DNA of 64,000 nt from Rhizoctonia solani (lineage: Eukaryota; Basidiomycota; Agaricomycetes; Cantharellales; Ceratobasidiaceae): positions 62,001-126,000 of the forward strand of contig NC_057376.1 in assembly GCF_016906535.1 (NCBI RefSeq), given 5' to 3'. Each line of letters begins with the position of its first letter. The first letter of the stretch is position 1. The notes beneath the pieces were generated by a model. It made no database searches, had not been told where the DNA came from, and saw nothing but the letters and a program-made list of their open reading frames with translations. Shown one piece after another: positions 41,858 to 55,320 of this stretch. A program made the position numbers and the translations under genes.

Positions 41858-43474
41858 TCACTCTGTCGCATCACGTCTCTGGCCGGAGAGGCGACCTTCG
41901 GACTGAGTACGCCGTACCTCTCTGGACCTCCTCTCGCCACCTTCCCTGCTTCCCGCGCCGTTTGAAGAAGGTTCCTCGGGCAGCCGCCCTAGCAACCGAA
42001 GAACCCTCTCACGCGTCTCTGCACTTGGCTCTGGGCGATCGTTCATTCCACGGGGTCGGTTGGGACCAAGTATATCCTGAATACTCAGGACTGATGCAGG
42101 TGTGCGCGGGACAGCTGTTCGTGGGGTGTTTGCTCGTGGGGTTTGCTGGAATGGTGTCGACGGACTTTGGAGCGCAGAGAGTTCGGCAACGGGCCTGATG
42201 GGAGCGCCCAATCGTGAAGGAACAATGATGCTCAACGAAGGACGGTCGTAATCTTTAGGAGGTGGAGCAGGTGGCGGTGGCGGAAACAAGGGTGATGCTT
42301 GTGCAGGAGTAGGGAGTGAAGCTGAAACGCGATGTGAATATATGCGCTGCGGCCATGGTCGAGTAGGTGGACCTTGCACTGGTGACCCCAATGGTGAACT
42401 GACATAGGATTCTCCCGGAGATTGTCGAGTTCTTGTTCGAGGGGATAACTGTAAAGATGGCAAGCCATACGTTGGCGCTGGTTGTGAGCTTGATCGTGCA
42501 TGGGCACGTGCAGGAGGTCCGATTCCCAGCAATTTCAACCCGTGAGGACTAGATGCTATATGCCTGTCACCAATTAATGTTTCAGCCGCACCAATCCGTC
42601 CAGAAGGTATACCCGCGGCAATTGGAGGCTCGCCTTGGCTTGTGCGCCTGCTTGAAGCAAAATCGTCTCTACTGTTGCGCCTGGTATCTATGCTCAACGG
42701 TCGGACTGATCCATCGAAACTCGGCCTGCCGCCGCTAGTCCCCCCCTCTGTGAAAGGACCATGGGCGAATACGACCGTTGATGCGGCAGCACTATTTATA
42801 CTTGTGCCATCCACATATATACTGGCTCGATCTTTCGGGGCCAAACTGCTGGAGGCTATTCTTGACGGATAGCGCACGGCGAGTACAGGCATTGAAAGCG
42901 AACTGGGACGAGGAATGGAAGTGACAGCAATAGGAGGTGCAGCGGGTGGATGGATATGAATATTCGGTGCCCTGTGACCAGAATCCGAGGATACATGGGA
43001 TCTAACGCTGGCTGTCTCGGGCTTAGTGCTGTTCGTGTTTCTCCCAAATACGAGATCATGCATGCTTAAATGGAAGGGCGAGACAGCACGATGCTCCAAG
43101 ATGTCGAAAGAAGTCTCCTGGCGTCGGATATCTGCCAGCGGGAAGTCGTTTTCGTAGTCCTTTGGGGAACTTCTTGGCCTAGAGCGGTTTCGAGCTCGGA
43201 GCAAATGGATTATTATGATCAGCAAAAGTAATATGATTGCCGGCAGTACTGTCGATAGTGCAATCACGGTGCCTGCCGAAAATCCCCTTTGCACTACGGT
43301 AGATGAATTTGTGAGCAACCCTTCCCCTGTTGTGAGCGATAGTGGGAACGCAAACAAGGATGTACCAGGAGGCTGTGATGAAGTCATTTCATTGAGACGA
43401 GAAGCTGCTGGTACAGGTCGAAAGTAAGTTGAAGAAATTGTCGCGGTCGTCAAAGAGCTGGACACGGTTCCCAA
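41858..43474 (-). CDS. Single-pass membrane protein with long Ser/Pro-rich tail, unknown
   Basis: An intronless 538-codon ORF. The N-terminal 65 residues are Ser/Thr-rich and would be outside or lumenal and probably O-glycosylated. One strong transmembrane segment follows (about 68-92, VIALSTVLPAIILLLLIIII) and then a basic stop-transfer stretch (RARNRSRPR). The remaining about 440 residues are Ser/Pro/Arg-rich and disordered-looking. No signal peptide is evident at this start, so either it is a type III topology or an upstream exon is missing. The layout (short Ser/Thr ectodomain, one membrane pass, long cytoplasmic tail) is common in basidiomycete proteins of unknown role. I see no catalytic domain. 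Confidence 0.75.
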   Translation of the reverse strand: MGTVSSSLTTATISSTYFRPVPAASRLNEMTSSQPPGTSLFAFPLSLTTGEGLLTNSSTVVQRGFSAGTVIALSTVLPAIILLLLIIIIHLLRARNRSRPRSSPKDYENDFPLADIRRQETSFDILEHRAVSPFHLSMHDLVFGRNTNSTKPETASVRSHVSSDSGHRAPNIHIHPPAAPPIAVTSIPRPSSLSMPVLAVRYPSRIASSSLAPKDRASIYVDGTSINSAAASTVVFAHGPFTEGGTSGGRPSFDGSVRPLSIDTRRNSRDDFASSRRTSQGEPPIAAGIPSGRIGAAETLIGDRHIASSPHGLKLLGIGPPARAHARSSSQPAPTYGLPSLQLSPRTRTRQSPGESYVSSPLGSPVQGPPTRPWPQRIYSHRVSASLPTPAQASPLFPPPPPAPPPKDYDRPSLSIIVPSRLGAPIRPVAELSALQSPSTPFQQTPRANTPRTAVPRTPASVLSIQDILGPNRPRGMNDRPEPSAETRERVLRLLGRLPEEPSSNGAGSREGGERRSREVRRTQSEGRLSGQRRDATE

Positions 43475-45002
43475 TGAGCTAAAACCAACAGCATTTAGTC
43501 CACAATAGCATAACGAAGTGTAATTCTAGGTTATTCACGAACGGCAGTCTTGGGAGTGCTGTGATCATTCCCCGTGTCCCGTCATCATTACATGATAATT
43601 GTCGGCAGGCATCGGCTTGAGCAGTCGTCTCGTGCATCAGGTATCTCACGTTTTGTTGAGATCTGAAACATTCCTCGTTTAGTCGACGTCGATCATTCGG
43701 CATTGTTCCACCCATTCGTTCGGAGGGAGCTGCAATTAAGGCCAGCAGTTAGTCGAATGAGGACGGGAACAGAAACAAAGGTCGCCAAGGACATCAAAGG
43801 GGCATGGCACCAGGCGCTCGAGTTTGTTATCCAAAAGGACATTCATATATTGGCCGAGGCGATGCAGCGCAAATGGTTCAGACTCGAGACCAAATTTTGT
43901 AGAGATGAAATATATGTGTGGATCCCCGTTCCCGAACACCCCGAAATGAAGCACATACCCATCGCGGCCTTCGTTCCGACTCCACCCATCTGTCGGTGAT
44001 ACATGCGTATATGGCTCGCCGAGTCTGGAGGCTCGCCGAGAATCTCGACGCTCGATCTCTCACTACAAATAGCCATCAGTACCCCTTATCACAATACGAC
44101 TTCAATCGTCTGACCTGGTTGCTATCCCCAGTACATGCCTATCCAATTGGTTGCCAGCATCCTGAGATTTTCCCAATTCGGCCCTGGCCGGTAAGAAAAT
44201 AGGGGCTCAGCCTTTCGATGCTCTGAGAAACATTGAAAACTTACTGTATGCTTGAGAACCATACATCAGGAGACTTGATTTTGCGCCCAGTTAATGAATG
44301 GATTGGGAGCGAACGTCATTGGAAGATTCGAGTCGGAGGTATATTTCTTACTTTGCCTTGTACTCTGGGCTTAAAGAGTGGTATCAGCCGTGATCCTTTT
44401 TGTTCCGAGCTTCGTCTTGTCTTGTCGATTGATAAGAAGGCAGTGTTACTTGCGGCCCGCCGCACCCTAAGCGCCGGCATTCAGAGGCCCAACCCTGCGT
44501 ACTCAAATCGGGCAAAAAGTCCAAATAAAACTTAGAGAGGAGGTCGAGTATTAGTTGGTATCTCCATCTACTGCGGTATATATGACCGTGTCGCATGGTC
44601 CGTGACGTGGGGCAGTAATGAACATCCTGGGGAAGTCTGAGCACGCTTCGAAACTACCCTTGCGTGAACTTCAGCCGGTTGCATGCAAGCCACGCGACGG
44701 TGGCGATGCTGCATAGGGACTATAGTCAAACTCAATGGCCTGACAAACCTTCGCGGGAATACTGAAGGTGGGCAGCACGCGAGAAACCCGAGTGGTATGC
44801 ACGCACGGGGCCGACTTTAGATAATCACTTGCTCACCATGTGGGATTGCAACCGCTTATACAATTTTGGTGCTAATTCACTGTCTATTTCACATCTGTTG
44901 CATCAATACAATCAATACCTGGCAGCGTTGTAAAGCATGCAGCGAGAAGAGCGGGTATCATATCGCGAAGTGTGTACATATTGATCAAGACCTAGGCATA
45001 CG
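43475..45002. other. Intergenic region without recognised gene
   Basis: About 1.5 kb. Short ORFs overlap on both strands (for example 43703-43999) but none shows a known motif or convincing splice pattern. Confidence 0.4.
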
Positions 45003-46804
<1,802 letters not shown>

Positions 46805-46938
46805 AACTGTGTTTTGGATTTGGGTTCCGCAAAAAGACGGAAGGGAACCGAGTGAGATGAAGGTGGAGATGGGGTTGGCTTGCAAGCGCGTGATCGACCA
46901 GAAAAATAACTCGCATCCAAATGAAGGTAACCACGTGA
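46805..46938 (-). promoter_or_regulatory. PRMT1 upstream region with CACGTG box at the LINE junction
   Basis: 134 bases between the predicted PRMT1 start and the inserted LINE. They end in GGTAACCACGTGA (46926-46938), which contains CACGTG and is one copy of the LINE target duplication. Confidence 0.45.
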
Positions 46939-46948
46939 ACACGCGGCG

Positions 46949-47839
46949 GTGTCCAATGGCATTCGGAAAGTCGGCGTCGGCTACGTTATACGAGCCGGAA
47001 AAAGGACTTTGTCATCGTCGTCGATTGGAATCGGACCACGAGCGAACATATACGATGCGGAAATGCTGGGAATTCTCTTAGCGTTCATGAAAGCTAAACA
47101 AATAGCCGAAAACCAAGGATATCGTAAAATACGAATTTACTGCGATAATCAAGCCGCTGTCAGATCCATTGCCGACCTATCTCGACACCCGTGCCAGTTC
47201 ACCTCCAGAGTTTTCGTCCCTGCCGCCAAGGCATTCGTAGAGGGACACCCCGAACGATCCATTCATATCACCTGGACGCCCGGGCACAGCGGAGTCGAAG
47301 GCAACGAAACAGCGGACCGGCTGGCGAACGAAGGAGCTAGAGCTACTCCGACCCCTATCTTCAACCGCACCATAACGTGGGCTAGAGAACAAGCCACACG
47401 GAAGACCGTACGATCTTGGAAGAAAGCGTGGCACGATCACACCGAGTCCAGAATCAACTCCAAATACTACATCCCCCGCCCTCCCGCACTAAAGTTACAC
47501 CCGATCTTTAACACTAGCAAACTGGGCAGGGACCTCGAGTGCCGCCTCGTGCAGTACCTCACGGGGCATGGACATTACGGAGAATACCACGCCCAATTCC
47601 ATCACGACGTCGATCCCAGGTGCGCTTGCGGGGAATCGGACGAGACCATATTTCATTTAACCACCTCCTGTCCCGCTACGGCGGGACACAGGGGGATACT
47701 TAGTGAGTTTTCCACCAATATCAATGACCCCACACTGTTTGGCTCCCTTGCAGGTCTCGAAGCAGTCGCAAAATTCATCGCCAGGACGGGCATAGGACGA
47801 AGACGAGGAGGCCCGCAGGCAACCGCTCAAACCATGTAG
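46949..47839 (+). CDS. LINE ORF2 C-terminal fragment: RNase H and zinc-finger-like tail
   Basis: About 296 open codons left of an ORF2 protein; the endonuclease and reverse transcriptase are missing through 5' truncation. RNase H residues visible: E in YDAEMLGILL, D in IYCDNQAAV, H in TPGHSGVEGNE and D in NETADRLANEG. The first catalytic Asp of the domain falls at or before the truncation point and is not visible. The tail has CACGESDETIFH..C, a C/H pattern usual at the end of fungal LINE ORF2 proteins. The first codon in this frame is not a natural start, so the fragment is not expected to be expressed. Confidence 0.88.
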   Translation: MSNGIRKVGVGYVIRAGKRTLSSSSIGIGPRANIYDAEMLGILLAFMKAKQIAENQGYRKIRIYCDNQAAVRSIADLSRHPCQFTSRVFVPAAKAFVEGHPERSIHITWTPGHSGVEGNETADRLANEGARATPTPIFNRTITWAREQATRKTVRSWKKAWHDHTESRINSKYYIPRPPALKLHPIFNTSKLGRDLECRLVQYLTGHGHYGEYHAQFHHDVDPRCACGESDETIFHLTTSCPATAGHRGILSEFSTNINDPTLFGSLAGLEAVAKFIARTGIGRRRGGPQATAQTM

Positions 47840-48123
47840 TATATACGCCCATAAGGCCGCCCCATCACCCCCGCCCTTACGGCCTCTACCCCGAGTTAGG
47901 CCTTAAGCCACCTGTATGTCGCCACGCGACCTTTTCCTTTGATCTCTGACCGTGCTACGTTCTCGTTTGGTTTGTTTCCTTTTGTTGCGTTTCTCTTTCT
48001 GCCTCCCTCTGTAGCTTTCACGGTTCGGTTTCTCTTTTGTGAGCGGTTTGCCTAGTTCGCATGTAGCTCCCGTATTGCTTATATATGGAAATGTATTAAA
48101 AAAAAAAAAAAAAAAAAAAAAAA
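47840..48123 (+). other. LINE 3' untranslated region and poly(A)
   Basis: About 258 bases of pyrimidine-rich sequence after the TAG, then 26 A residues. Confidence 0.85.
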
Positions 48124-48136
48124 GGTAACCACGTGA

Positions 48137-48459
48137 CGATTCAGGGATCAGACCTCCCAAATTTAGTCTCGAGCAATCAAAGTAAATGCTTGCACTCTTC
48201 AGCTTAATCCATATAGGTCTAGATAATTACAATCACAATATTCTGCAATGTATCTGTACGTGTACATGTGTGCTATGATTACGGAAAAGCTCAGATATGA
48301 AAGCAGTGGGGCTGAAAGAACTTGGTGGTCAGTGGATCTGAGTATAATGTCACTCGGTTCATCTGTTGCAGTGTCATATATACCGTTCAGCCGGATTCCG
48401 TTTGAGACAAACAACTCACCCTATATAAAATCAGTTACACCGAACCTATTTTATGTATG
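48137..48459. other. Intergenic, nothing recognised
   Basis: AT-rich stretch between the LINE and the 3' end of the next - strand gene; only short ORFs. Confidence 0.5.
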
Positions 48460-50971
48460 CTAATACGCTGGGCGAGGTCGAGGCTCATACTCATCATCCG
48501 CCCGCGGAGGTGGTTTGCGCCTGTAATAGCCCGTACGTTCGTCCATACTAATAGGATTTGGCTCCATGCCTGCTCCGCGGGGTGGATAGGTATCATCCGG
48601 TCTGGATCGTTTCATAGGTCTGATTCCTTCAACCTCTACTGGTCGACTGAAGCCACTACGAAAACCATCAGCGTATCGTGGAGCTCCTGGGCTGGGTTCC
48701 CTCCTATAACGCGATGCGTAGTCACCTGTCGGCTGAGTGAACTCATCTCGGAGAGGACGAGCCGCATGGCTATTAAACATTCGAGACTCTAGGCTATCAC
48801 GCCATTGGGGATCCATGTTGAAGCGATCTTGAAGCTTGGGCTTAGAGTCTGCCGAGCGCTCCCAGTCCCTGGAAACCCAATCTACTCGTCTAGATGTAGT
48901 GTCATAAGGGTTATAGCGGGCGCTAGGAGGGTCAGGTAGGCCTTCTGGACGGTAGCCAGTGCTAGGATTCGCGGGTAGTGTGCTCGATCCGAACGGTGTT
49001 CGGTCTCGAATTGGAGGTGGAGGGCTTCCCCGCGATAGTTGTGTGTGTAATGCACGCGAAGGCGCACGACCAGACCGGCTGGTGTCGCTGCCCATGCTAT
49101 ACGAGCCAGTAGCTCTCATTCCCTCAGAAAAAATAGGAGATGACGGACGAAGGTCAAAGCTACGAGTTTCAGTTCGGGGCATAGTGTATGCATTGTAATT
49201 GTCCATATCGAATTCATCGTACGTCTGCTGAACGGTGCGAATTTTACTTCGGGGGAGGGTAGCGGAGCTGTAATTGTCAAGACCTTCCATTTCATCAAGG
49301 GTAGCCTGTCGAAGTGCACGAGCCTTACTTCGAGAAAAAGTAGCGGAGTTGTGATTGTCAAGATCTTCGAGTTCATCATGGGTCGTCCGTTGAGTAGTTC
49401 GGGTTTCAGTTCTGGGAAGAGTAGCAGAACTATGATTGCCAAGTCCTTCGAATTCATCTTGAGTGGTTCGTTGAACTGCTGCTCGCGGCATTGAAGTCTC
49501 GCGAGGTGGGGATCCACGAGGAGGTGATGAAACTATGGGACGAGGTCGGGCCGACCTGGGGTCATCATATGGAGTATATTGAGGACGATATTCTCGGGGT
49601 GGTATAGAGTCCTTGCGCGGTCGCTGAATCTTCCCTGAAGCTGGAGAAAGTGGTCTGAAAGAAGGTGCTGGTTGTCTTCCGCGAGGGCTAGTTTGGAAGT
49701 CGAGAGGTGGGGGTGCATCCATTAAAGGGGTTCGCTGTGAAATAATGTCGCCATTGCCTTGTGCATTGGAATCAGAGACGGATGTAGCATGGTACGCTCG
49801 CGACGATGGATCACGTCCACGGATTGGGGAGACGCTAGGCCCATTAACTTGGTGGTTTCCAACATTCGCCGATCTTGCTGGACTTTTCTGACCAACCTTA
49901 TCATCTTGCTTATCATCTTGACGATGTCCAACGCGTCGAGTTCTCTCTTCAATAGATTCGATGGCTTTGCTTCGAACCTTTTGGCGCCGAATATAGTCGG
50001 CTTTGTTGCCGTACTTGGGGTCATATCCAGCAAGGTCTGCGTCAACGCCTTGTGTGCCCTCAACTGCAACTCCGTCATCGGATGTGAGCCCAGTTGACGC
50101 GGTCGAGTTGGATACAAAAGAAGCCATTGATGACGAGGACGGATCTAATGCTTGAGATTGGGATCCAGCTAATTGATGAGGCGGTGATTCACGCTTGACA
50201 TGTACTTCAGGTTCGGCAGCCTGATCATTCGAATCGACCATAGTAGGTGTATCAGATAGCCTTCTCTGATGTGCCACCCCTAAAGTATCTGTGAGTACAA
50301 TACACACAAGAACTATCATGTAACATACGGCTACCAGAGTCTGATATAATAGGACTACGGAGTACATATCGACCAAGGGTTTGGGTTGGAGGTTGTCTGT
50401 TCTCAGAGCCGGGATCCCCGTCAGGCGGGTTGGAGTCGCTGGAGCCATCAGGATTCGCCATGTTCACGTCCTCCGGATGGGTGCTAGTTGCATCGGACTG
50501 GGTAATTTTGTCGGTATTAGCTTGCGATTTACCACCGCCATCTTCATTGCCATAATCCAAGATGGTCGGACCAGAGGTTCCCAGATCATCAAGAGCCGGT
50601 GGCGCGTTCCTCCGTTTGTGCCCAGAAGACTGAGGAACAGTCGGTTCCAATACAATCGATTGGTTGAAGGGGGTCCCTACAGGGCGGGAGCCGGAATTCA
50701 AAACAAGATCTTGTAGGTTCGATAAATCAATATTGGCTTTGAAGTAAGGGTGTTGCCCCTCTAGAATGGCCAGTTTTAAGCGGCGAAGGATAGCGATGTC
50801 CTTTGACTCAGTGGGGTGGTTTCCAAACTTATCGTCGTGAAGGAGTCCAAGAGCGGAGCTAGTATACGGTAGAATATTCGGTGGTGATACCCGAACTGCG
50901 GTCGTTGATTGATCAGTGCCACTCCTAGGAATAGGACCGTTGGTCTCCGAATTCGTAGACGTCAATCTCAT
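48460..50971 (-). CDS. 823-residue low-complexity protein with tandem repeats, unknown
   Basis: Exon 1 is 50971-50329 and exon 2 is 50288-48460, joined over a 40-nt GT-AG intron (50289-50328), giving 823 residues. The only segment that looks folded is near the N-terminus (about 60-100, DIAILRRLKLAILEG, DLSNLQDLVL). The remainder is Ser/Pro/Arg/Asp-rich and probably disordered. Around nt 49150-49485 there are four imperfect copies of a 23-29-residue unit with the core DExExLDNxxSATLPR. The C-terminus is rich in Arg and Pro (RRKPPPRADD). I recognise no family. A nuclear regulatory or scaffold role would be a guess only. The start is the first in-frame Met (MRLTSTNSE). Confidence 0.75.
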
Positions 50972-52609
50972 TTCTTGGTATTACGGTATAGCAATCCAAC
51001 GTCAAGCTCGGGCGACGAATATCTGGTAACTAGGAATATGATAATCGGCCTCAGTCAACCTTGCAGACTCGAAGCTCACCAGATCAAAAGTTATTCGCCA
51101 GCCGGGGAGTCCACGATAACGAGAATTCTGCGATAGGACTATTCCGGCTACGAGGACTAAAAGAGCCCCCCTCCTTTTTAATGTAGCAGCTGCGGTGAAG
51201 ACGAAACGCCTGCAGTGTTTGATTTCGCCGTTCGTCGCAATCAAATACAGCTGGGAACGTTGGAACAAGGTGATTGGCACGTGTACCTGAGGCAATGCCG
51301 AATCTAAATGGACAACTGGATGCACTTTCTATTTCGATTGGGTATATATTTGGGCGCCCCAAAAGTTAGCAAGATGACGAACCAAGTGGAATTAGGTGGG
51401 GTGGAATGTAAGTCGGAATGTGTTCAAATTCGTCAGTGGTAAGCACACTGTCTTTAGGGCAGGCGTGATTTACGCAAACCAATGCACGTGACCTTGGTGG
51501 CTACAAGTGCCACACAGATATGGACATTTGGTAGCGAGACTAAAACTCAGGTCTCACAATCTCGTGGAGTATTAAATATCTTACCAAACTCCACTTCTTG
51601 GACTAGAGCAGTATGGTGAGTAAATGAGTTAGGAAAGTTGCTCAGTTTACGATTAATCTTTATCCAGCCTTGGTTTGCTAGTCTGCACACATGTATGGAG
51701 CACGAATGCGAGAGTCATTGTTGAGTCGGCCATTCGACTCTTTGAGAAGCAGTTAGCCCCAGAATTCATAGCTATATCAATGAAAATCTATTATAGCTAA
51801 ATGGCAGTAGACGGCTGGGGCCACACAAGCATGATGTTACATACGCTGGTTTCTATCAAAACGGAAAGCATAGATATTGAGACAACCAACCCATAGGAGC
51901 CTCTCCAAGTTAAAATTAGAGTGGCAAGCGCTTCTTTCGAGCAGAGACATTCACTAATCGATCCCTGTATCCTTCGAACTCCGCATGTTATTCAATTCCA
52001 AATCGTTCACTTGAATCAACGAAGCGGGTAGGGGAGCGGATTTTGGTGAAATTTCCCATTTCAGCCCAGGCTTGAGCCCTCGAAATACCCTTGGATTAGC
52101 TTAATAGCATATCACAATATTGAAATCTCACCAGTGTCTGTAAGTTTAGGTGCTCCATGTCTACCTGGTGTGACTGTGCTTCGGTTCTTATTGATCGTTG
52201 AGCTGGAGTCAATGTTGTCCTCCAGTGCGGAACGTAGGGCCTTTGCAGCTATAAATGTTATTAAGAGGGTCTTCATTTTTAGCGATCTAATTTCAGCTGC
52301 AAGTCTGATTTAAGAACATACTTGAAGAGGCTATCTCGTTAGTCAGTTGTTGACCCAGTGCTGATTTTTGAATGATAAGCGAAGTCTTCGGATCAAACAC
52401 AGATATTTATCTTACAGTCACCAGAAATAATTCCTGTATTCATCATGACTGGTTTGCCGTGGTCAGAGGGTTCAAAAGTTGGTCGCTTTCCCGAAAAAAC
52501 CGTCCATTCAATGCTAAGCATTATTGGTTCTCTCGCTGCCTTGCTGCACATCACTCACCGGCATCTCCCCTTGTGACATAGCCTTATTACGCCCTTGAGT
52601 ACTTCGTTG
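50972..52609. other. Intergenic or uncertain exons
   Basis: Mostly no gene. On the - strand about 52130-52255 a short open stretch (AAKALRSALEDN..) with a GT after it looks like an exon and may belong to the gene that starts at 53114. The region 50972-51400 should hold the promoter of the 823-residue gene. Confidence 0.35.
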
Positions 52610-53114
52610 CTAGGTAAGTACAAGATAAGTTAGCTTTTTAGTGGATTTAACTCGAAGGCTGAATAGCTTTACTTCGACATCTAACTTCACATCTACTATC
52701 AACTTGAGGATCAGGTTCACTTGGCCATTAAATTGCCACCAGCGGACGGTGTACGTTGCCAGTTGATAGTACGCAATCCCTTTAAGCTCGCTGAGCATAG
52801 ATTGCAGTTCCATCAGATCGAATGAAATCCTATAGAGAGCCCAGTTAAGCCAATTACTACTGTGCCGTCGTTGAAATTATGTATGCTCACCGTAGTATAG
52901 AGTTATCTAATCGCTCCTTGTCTTTATCGGACAGATATTGATTAATCAAAATATCCCCTCGCAGATCTTTGAGTTGTGTATACTGAGTATAAGCGCTATC
53001 GTAAGTTTTCTGAGCGCCTCCTTTCCCGCCACGATCCACTGCTTCGGATATCACAGTCCCGCCCATGCTAGTAGTGGCAATGGCGAGGCCAGCGATCTCG
53101 AATCCGGTGGGCAT
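52610..53114 (-). CDS. Small unknown protein, at least two exons
   Basis: Exon 1 is 53114-52891 (MPTGFEIAGLAIATTS..) and exon 2 is 52829-52610, joined over a 61-nt GT-AG intron, giving 147 residues if it ends at the TAG at 52610-52612. Exon 1 opens with a small, apolar Gly/Ala-rich stretch (about 4-25) and then charged helices (YTQLKDLRGD, LSDKDKERL). Exon 2 is helical and ends in a Val/Lys-rich segment. Further exons downstream may replace the end. No family recognised. Confidence 0.55.
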
Positions 53115-53700
53115 TCTGGTTAACTATCGTATGGAAGATGTGAAAGACAGGTGAGTATTGCTGCAGGACAGAGAGAGGGGAGGGGGCTTTATAGATGTAG
53201 CGCACACCTTCATACACAGAATACAGATATGCCCGTAGGTATGTTTTGTTTGTTTTCTGTATTCTGCAATGATAAGCGATTGATTGTGGACATTTAACTT
53301 TGTTCGACAAAGGTGATAGCTACGTTATTCTCTACCAGTTTAAATTTTAGATCTTCATCATTGTTGTACTCGATATATCAAAGCACAACATTTTATACAA
53401 CCCAGCTATCCCCAACATATAACCAGTGGACGTGCATAACAAAGGACTGATAAAATTAACCTAATATGGAAGACAAAACGTGTTTGGACTTCTTCACAAG
53501 CTTTGGGCACGTGATTTTTTTTTTACCGAAGACAAGTTGAAGTTGTACACGTCAGAATATATATATCCGTTTCCTGGTTAAGTACATCATCTTGGATTAC
53601 CACCTTCCCATCCTACATACTCTCTTGCCTTGCAGTGAGGATCGACGACAAATTAGCGCTGCTAATTTTGTGCCCTCTGGAACTTTAGAAACGCGCTAAA
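53115..53700. other. Divergent promoter region
   Basis: About 590 bases between the - strand gene starting at 53114 and the + strand kinase at 53701. Contains CACGTG near 53508 and a TATATATA stretch near 53559-53568, about 135 bases before the kinase start. Confidence 0.45.
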
Positions 53701-55065
53701 ATGCTATTTGAGATTGAGTATGTCAGTGACGAACAGGCCGCCAACTATGCTGAGGCTGCAAGAACTGGTATCAATGATCGTTGGGGATTGACTTCCAACG
53801 AAAAATTATGGGTGAAGCATCAACCCTACCTGCTAGACAAGGGGTATCAACTTAGACCCCGCTACCGTCCTGGGTGGGTGAGATCTTGGGAGGGGACCAA
53901 ACGTAATCCAAGGATTCACGAGGATTCGCTAACAATCGAAGTATGTGACTACCATGCACTTTTCTCTCGTTTTATTGAACACAGAGTTAGTCTTTCAAGA
54001 TCATGGATGCCGTGCGTCTGTCAGATGGAAAACGAGTCATTATTAAAGCATTTGACACACAAATCACCCCGAGCGAACTTCATATACTCCACTACCTCTC
54101 TACAGAGATTATACAATCTAATCCGCGTAATCACTGTGCATGTGCACTTGATTCCTTCCCTGTTCCAGACGAAGATGGATGGGTTTTTGTGGTCATGGAT
54201 ACATACCACTCATTATCGATCACTCCGTTTGAGACTGTTGGAGAAGTTGTAGAAATGATTCGACAGCTACTTGAGGTTAGTGCAGTCTTTTTAAATGGAA
54301 AACAACCCCAATTAACAACCTCTATCCTAGGGCTTGGTTTTCATGCATGGTCTAAATCTTGCACACAGGTACGTTATAGAACAATAGACTTTACATACTT
54401 TGCTCTAACTAACCATTTGTCTGAAGGGACTGTGCCTCAACCAACATAATGATGAAAGCTGATACTTTGTTCAAGAGCACCCCTCACCCTCATCCCAGCT
54501 ATTCTTTTCTGACTGAAGATAGGCGCAACTATGTTGGTTTTCACTCAAGGCGCAAACACCTTGTAAAATATTATTTTATTGACTTCGGTTTAGCTACACT
54601 ATTCCCTAGCTATGCAGAGAGAACTTTGGTTGTAGGTGCAGAGGGCCGTGAAAGAGACATACCCGAGCTCTCAACACCCAACGTACCATATGATCCATTC
54701 AAGGTAGACGTTTGTATCATTGGTAGATTTTTTTCCCGGGACTTTTACGAAAAAGTGGGTCGATATCGTTTTTCTAAATATTTTTATTAACTCGATTGTA
54801 GTATGGCCGTAGCCTTTACTTCCTGGGACCGCTGATCAAACGTCTCATAGAGACTGACCCTACTCGACGGCCAACTGCCAATGAAGCGTTTACTGATTTT
54901 GAACTGATCCGCGAAACGCTCGAGCCAAGGATACTCACACGAGCCCTCGACCCCAATTTTTTCCAAAGCGCGATGTATTCCCTATCTGACGGCTTCCATT
55001 GGACCTTCAGCTGGTTTTCAAAAACTATTTTGCGCCGTCAGCCGGAAAGGATAGCTTTACCATGA
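53701..55065 (+). CDS. Protein-kinase-fold protein
   Basis: Five exons: 53701-53940, 53991-54275, 54331-54368, 54427-54754 and 54802-55065, all GT-AG, giving 384 residues. Kinase landmarks: VIIK (the beta-3 lysine), FMHGLNLAHRDCASTNIMM (catalytic loop HRD and the metal-binding Asn, made across the 54369-54426 intron), and YYFIDFGLA (DFG). No glycine-rich loop is evident before the lysine. The chain ends shortly after the helical C-lobe (TDPTRRPTANEAF). This pattern fits fungal expanded kinase-like families rather than a conserved signalling kinase. It is likely active on sequence grounds; the substrate is unknown. It stands next to no obvious partner gene. Confidence 0.85.
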
Positions 55066-55320
55066 ATATTTACCATCATATTTTGAACGGATGGTGTACA
55101 CGCATATGGAAATTGCCGAATATACCTCGAATCTGAGATTTGGAATTCTGTCATTTCACCACTTTATCACAAGAAAGATATATTATATTAAGATTCCATA
55201 CGACTTTTAGTTAGGGAAACTATTACTTCCAGAAGCTACTACACTCAAATCGTATCTCTACCGATGACCGATCATGAGCAGTTTACACATTAACCATCTT
55301 GGGCCAAGTCAGGAAGGAAA
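55066..55320. other. Convergent intergenic gap
   Basis: About 255 bases between the kinase stop and the rhamnosidase stop; AT-rich, no ORF. Confidence 0.6.

Larger units (their letters stand above)
46926..48136 (+). mobile_element. 5'-truncated LINE (non-LTR retrotransposon) with poly(A) and target duplication
   Basis: The body is 46939-48123. It begins inside the RNase H coding region and ends in 26 A residues (48098-48123). GGTAACCACGTGA stands on both sides (46926-46938 and 48124-48136). Severe 5' truncation, poly(A) and a 13-bp duplication are the marks of target-primed reverse transcription. The intact duplication and ORF suggest a recent event. Confidence 0.93.

Noticed and set aside
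43703..43999. 98-codon ORF as a small gene
   Set aside because: Overlapped by equally long ORFs on the other strand; nothing recognisable.
54021..54209. - strand ORF opposite the kinase
   Set aside because: Shadow of the kinase exon; no independent features.
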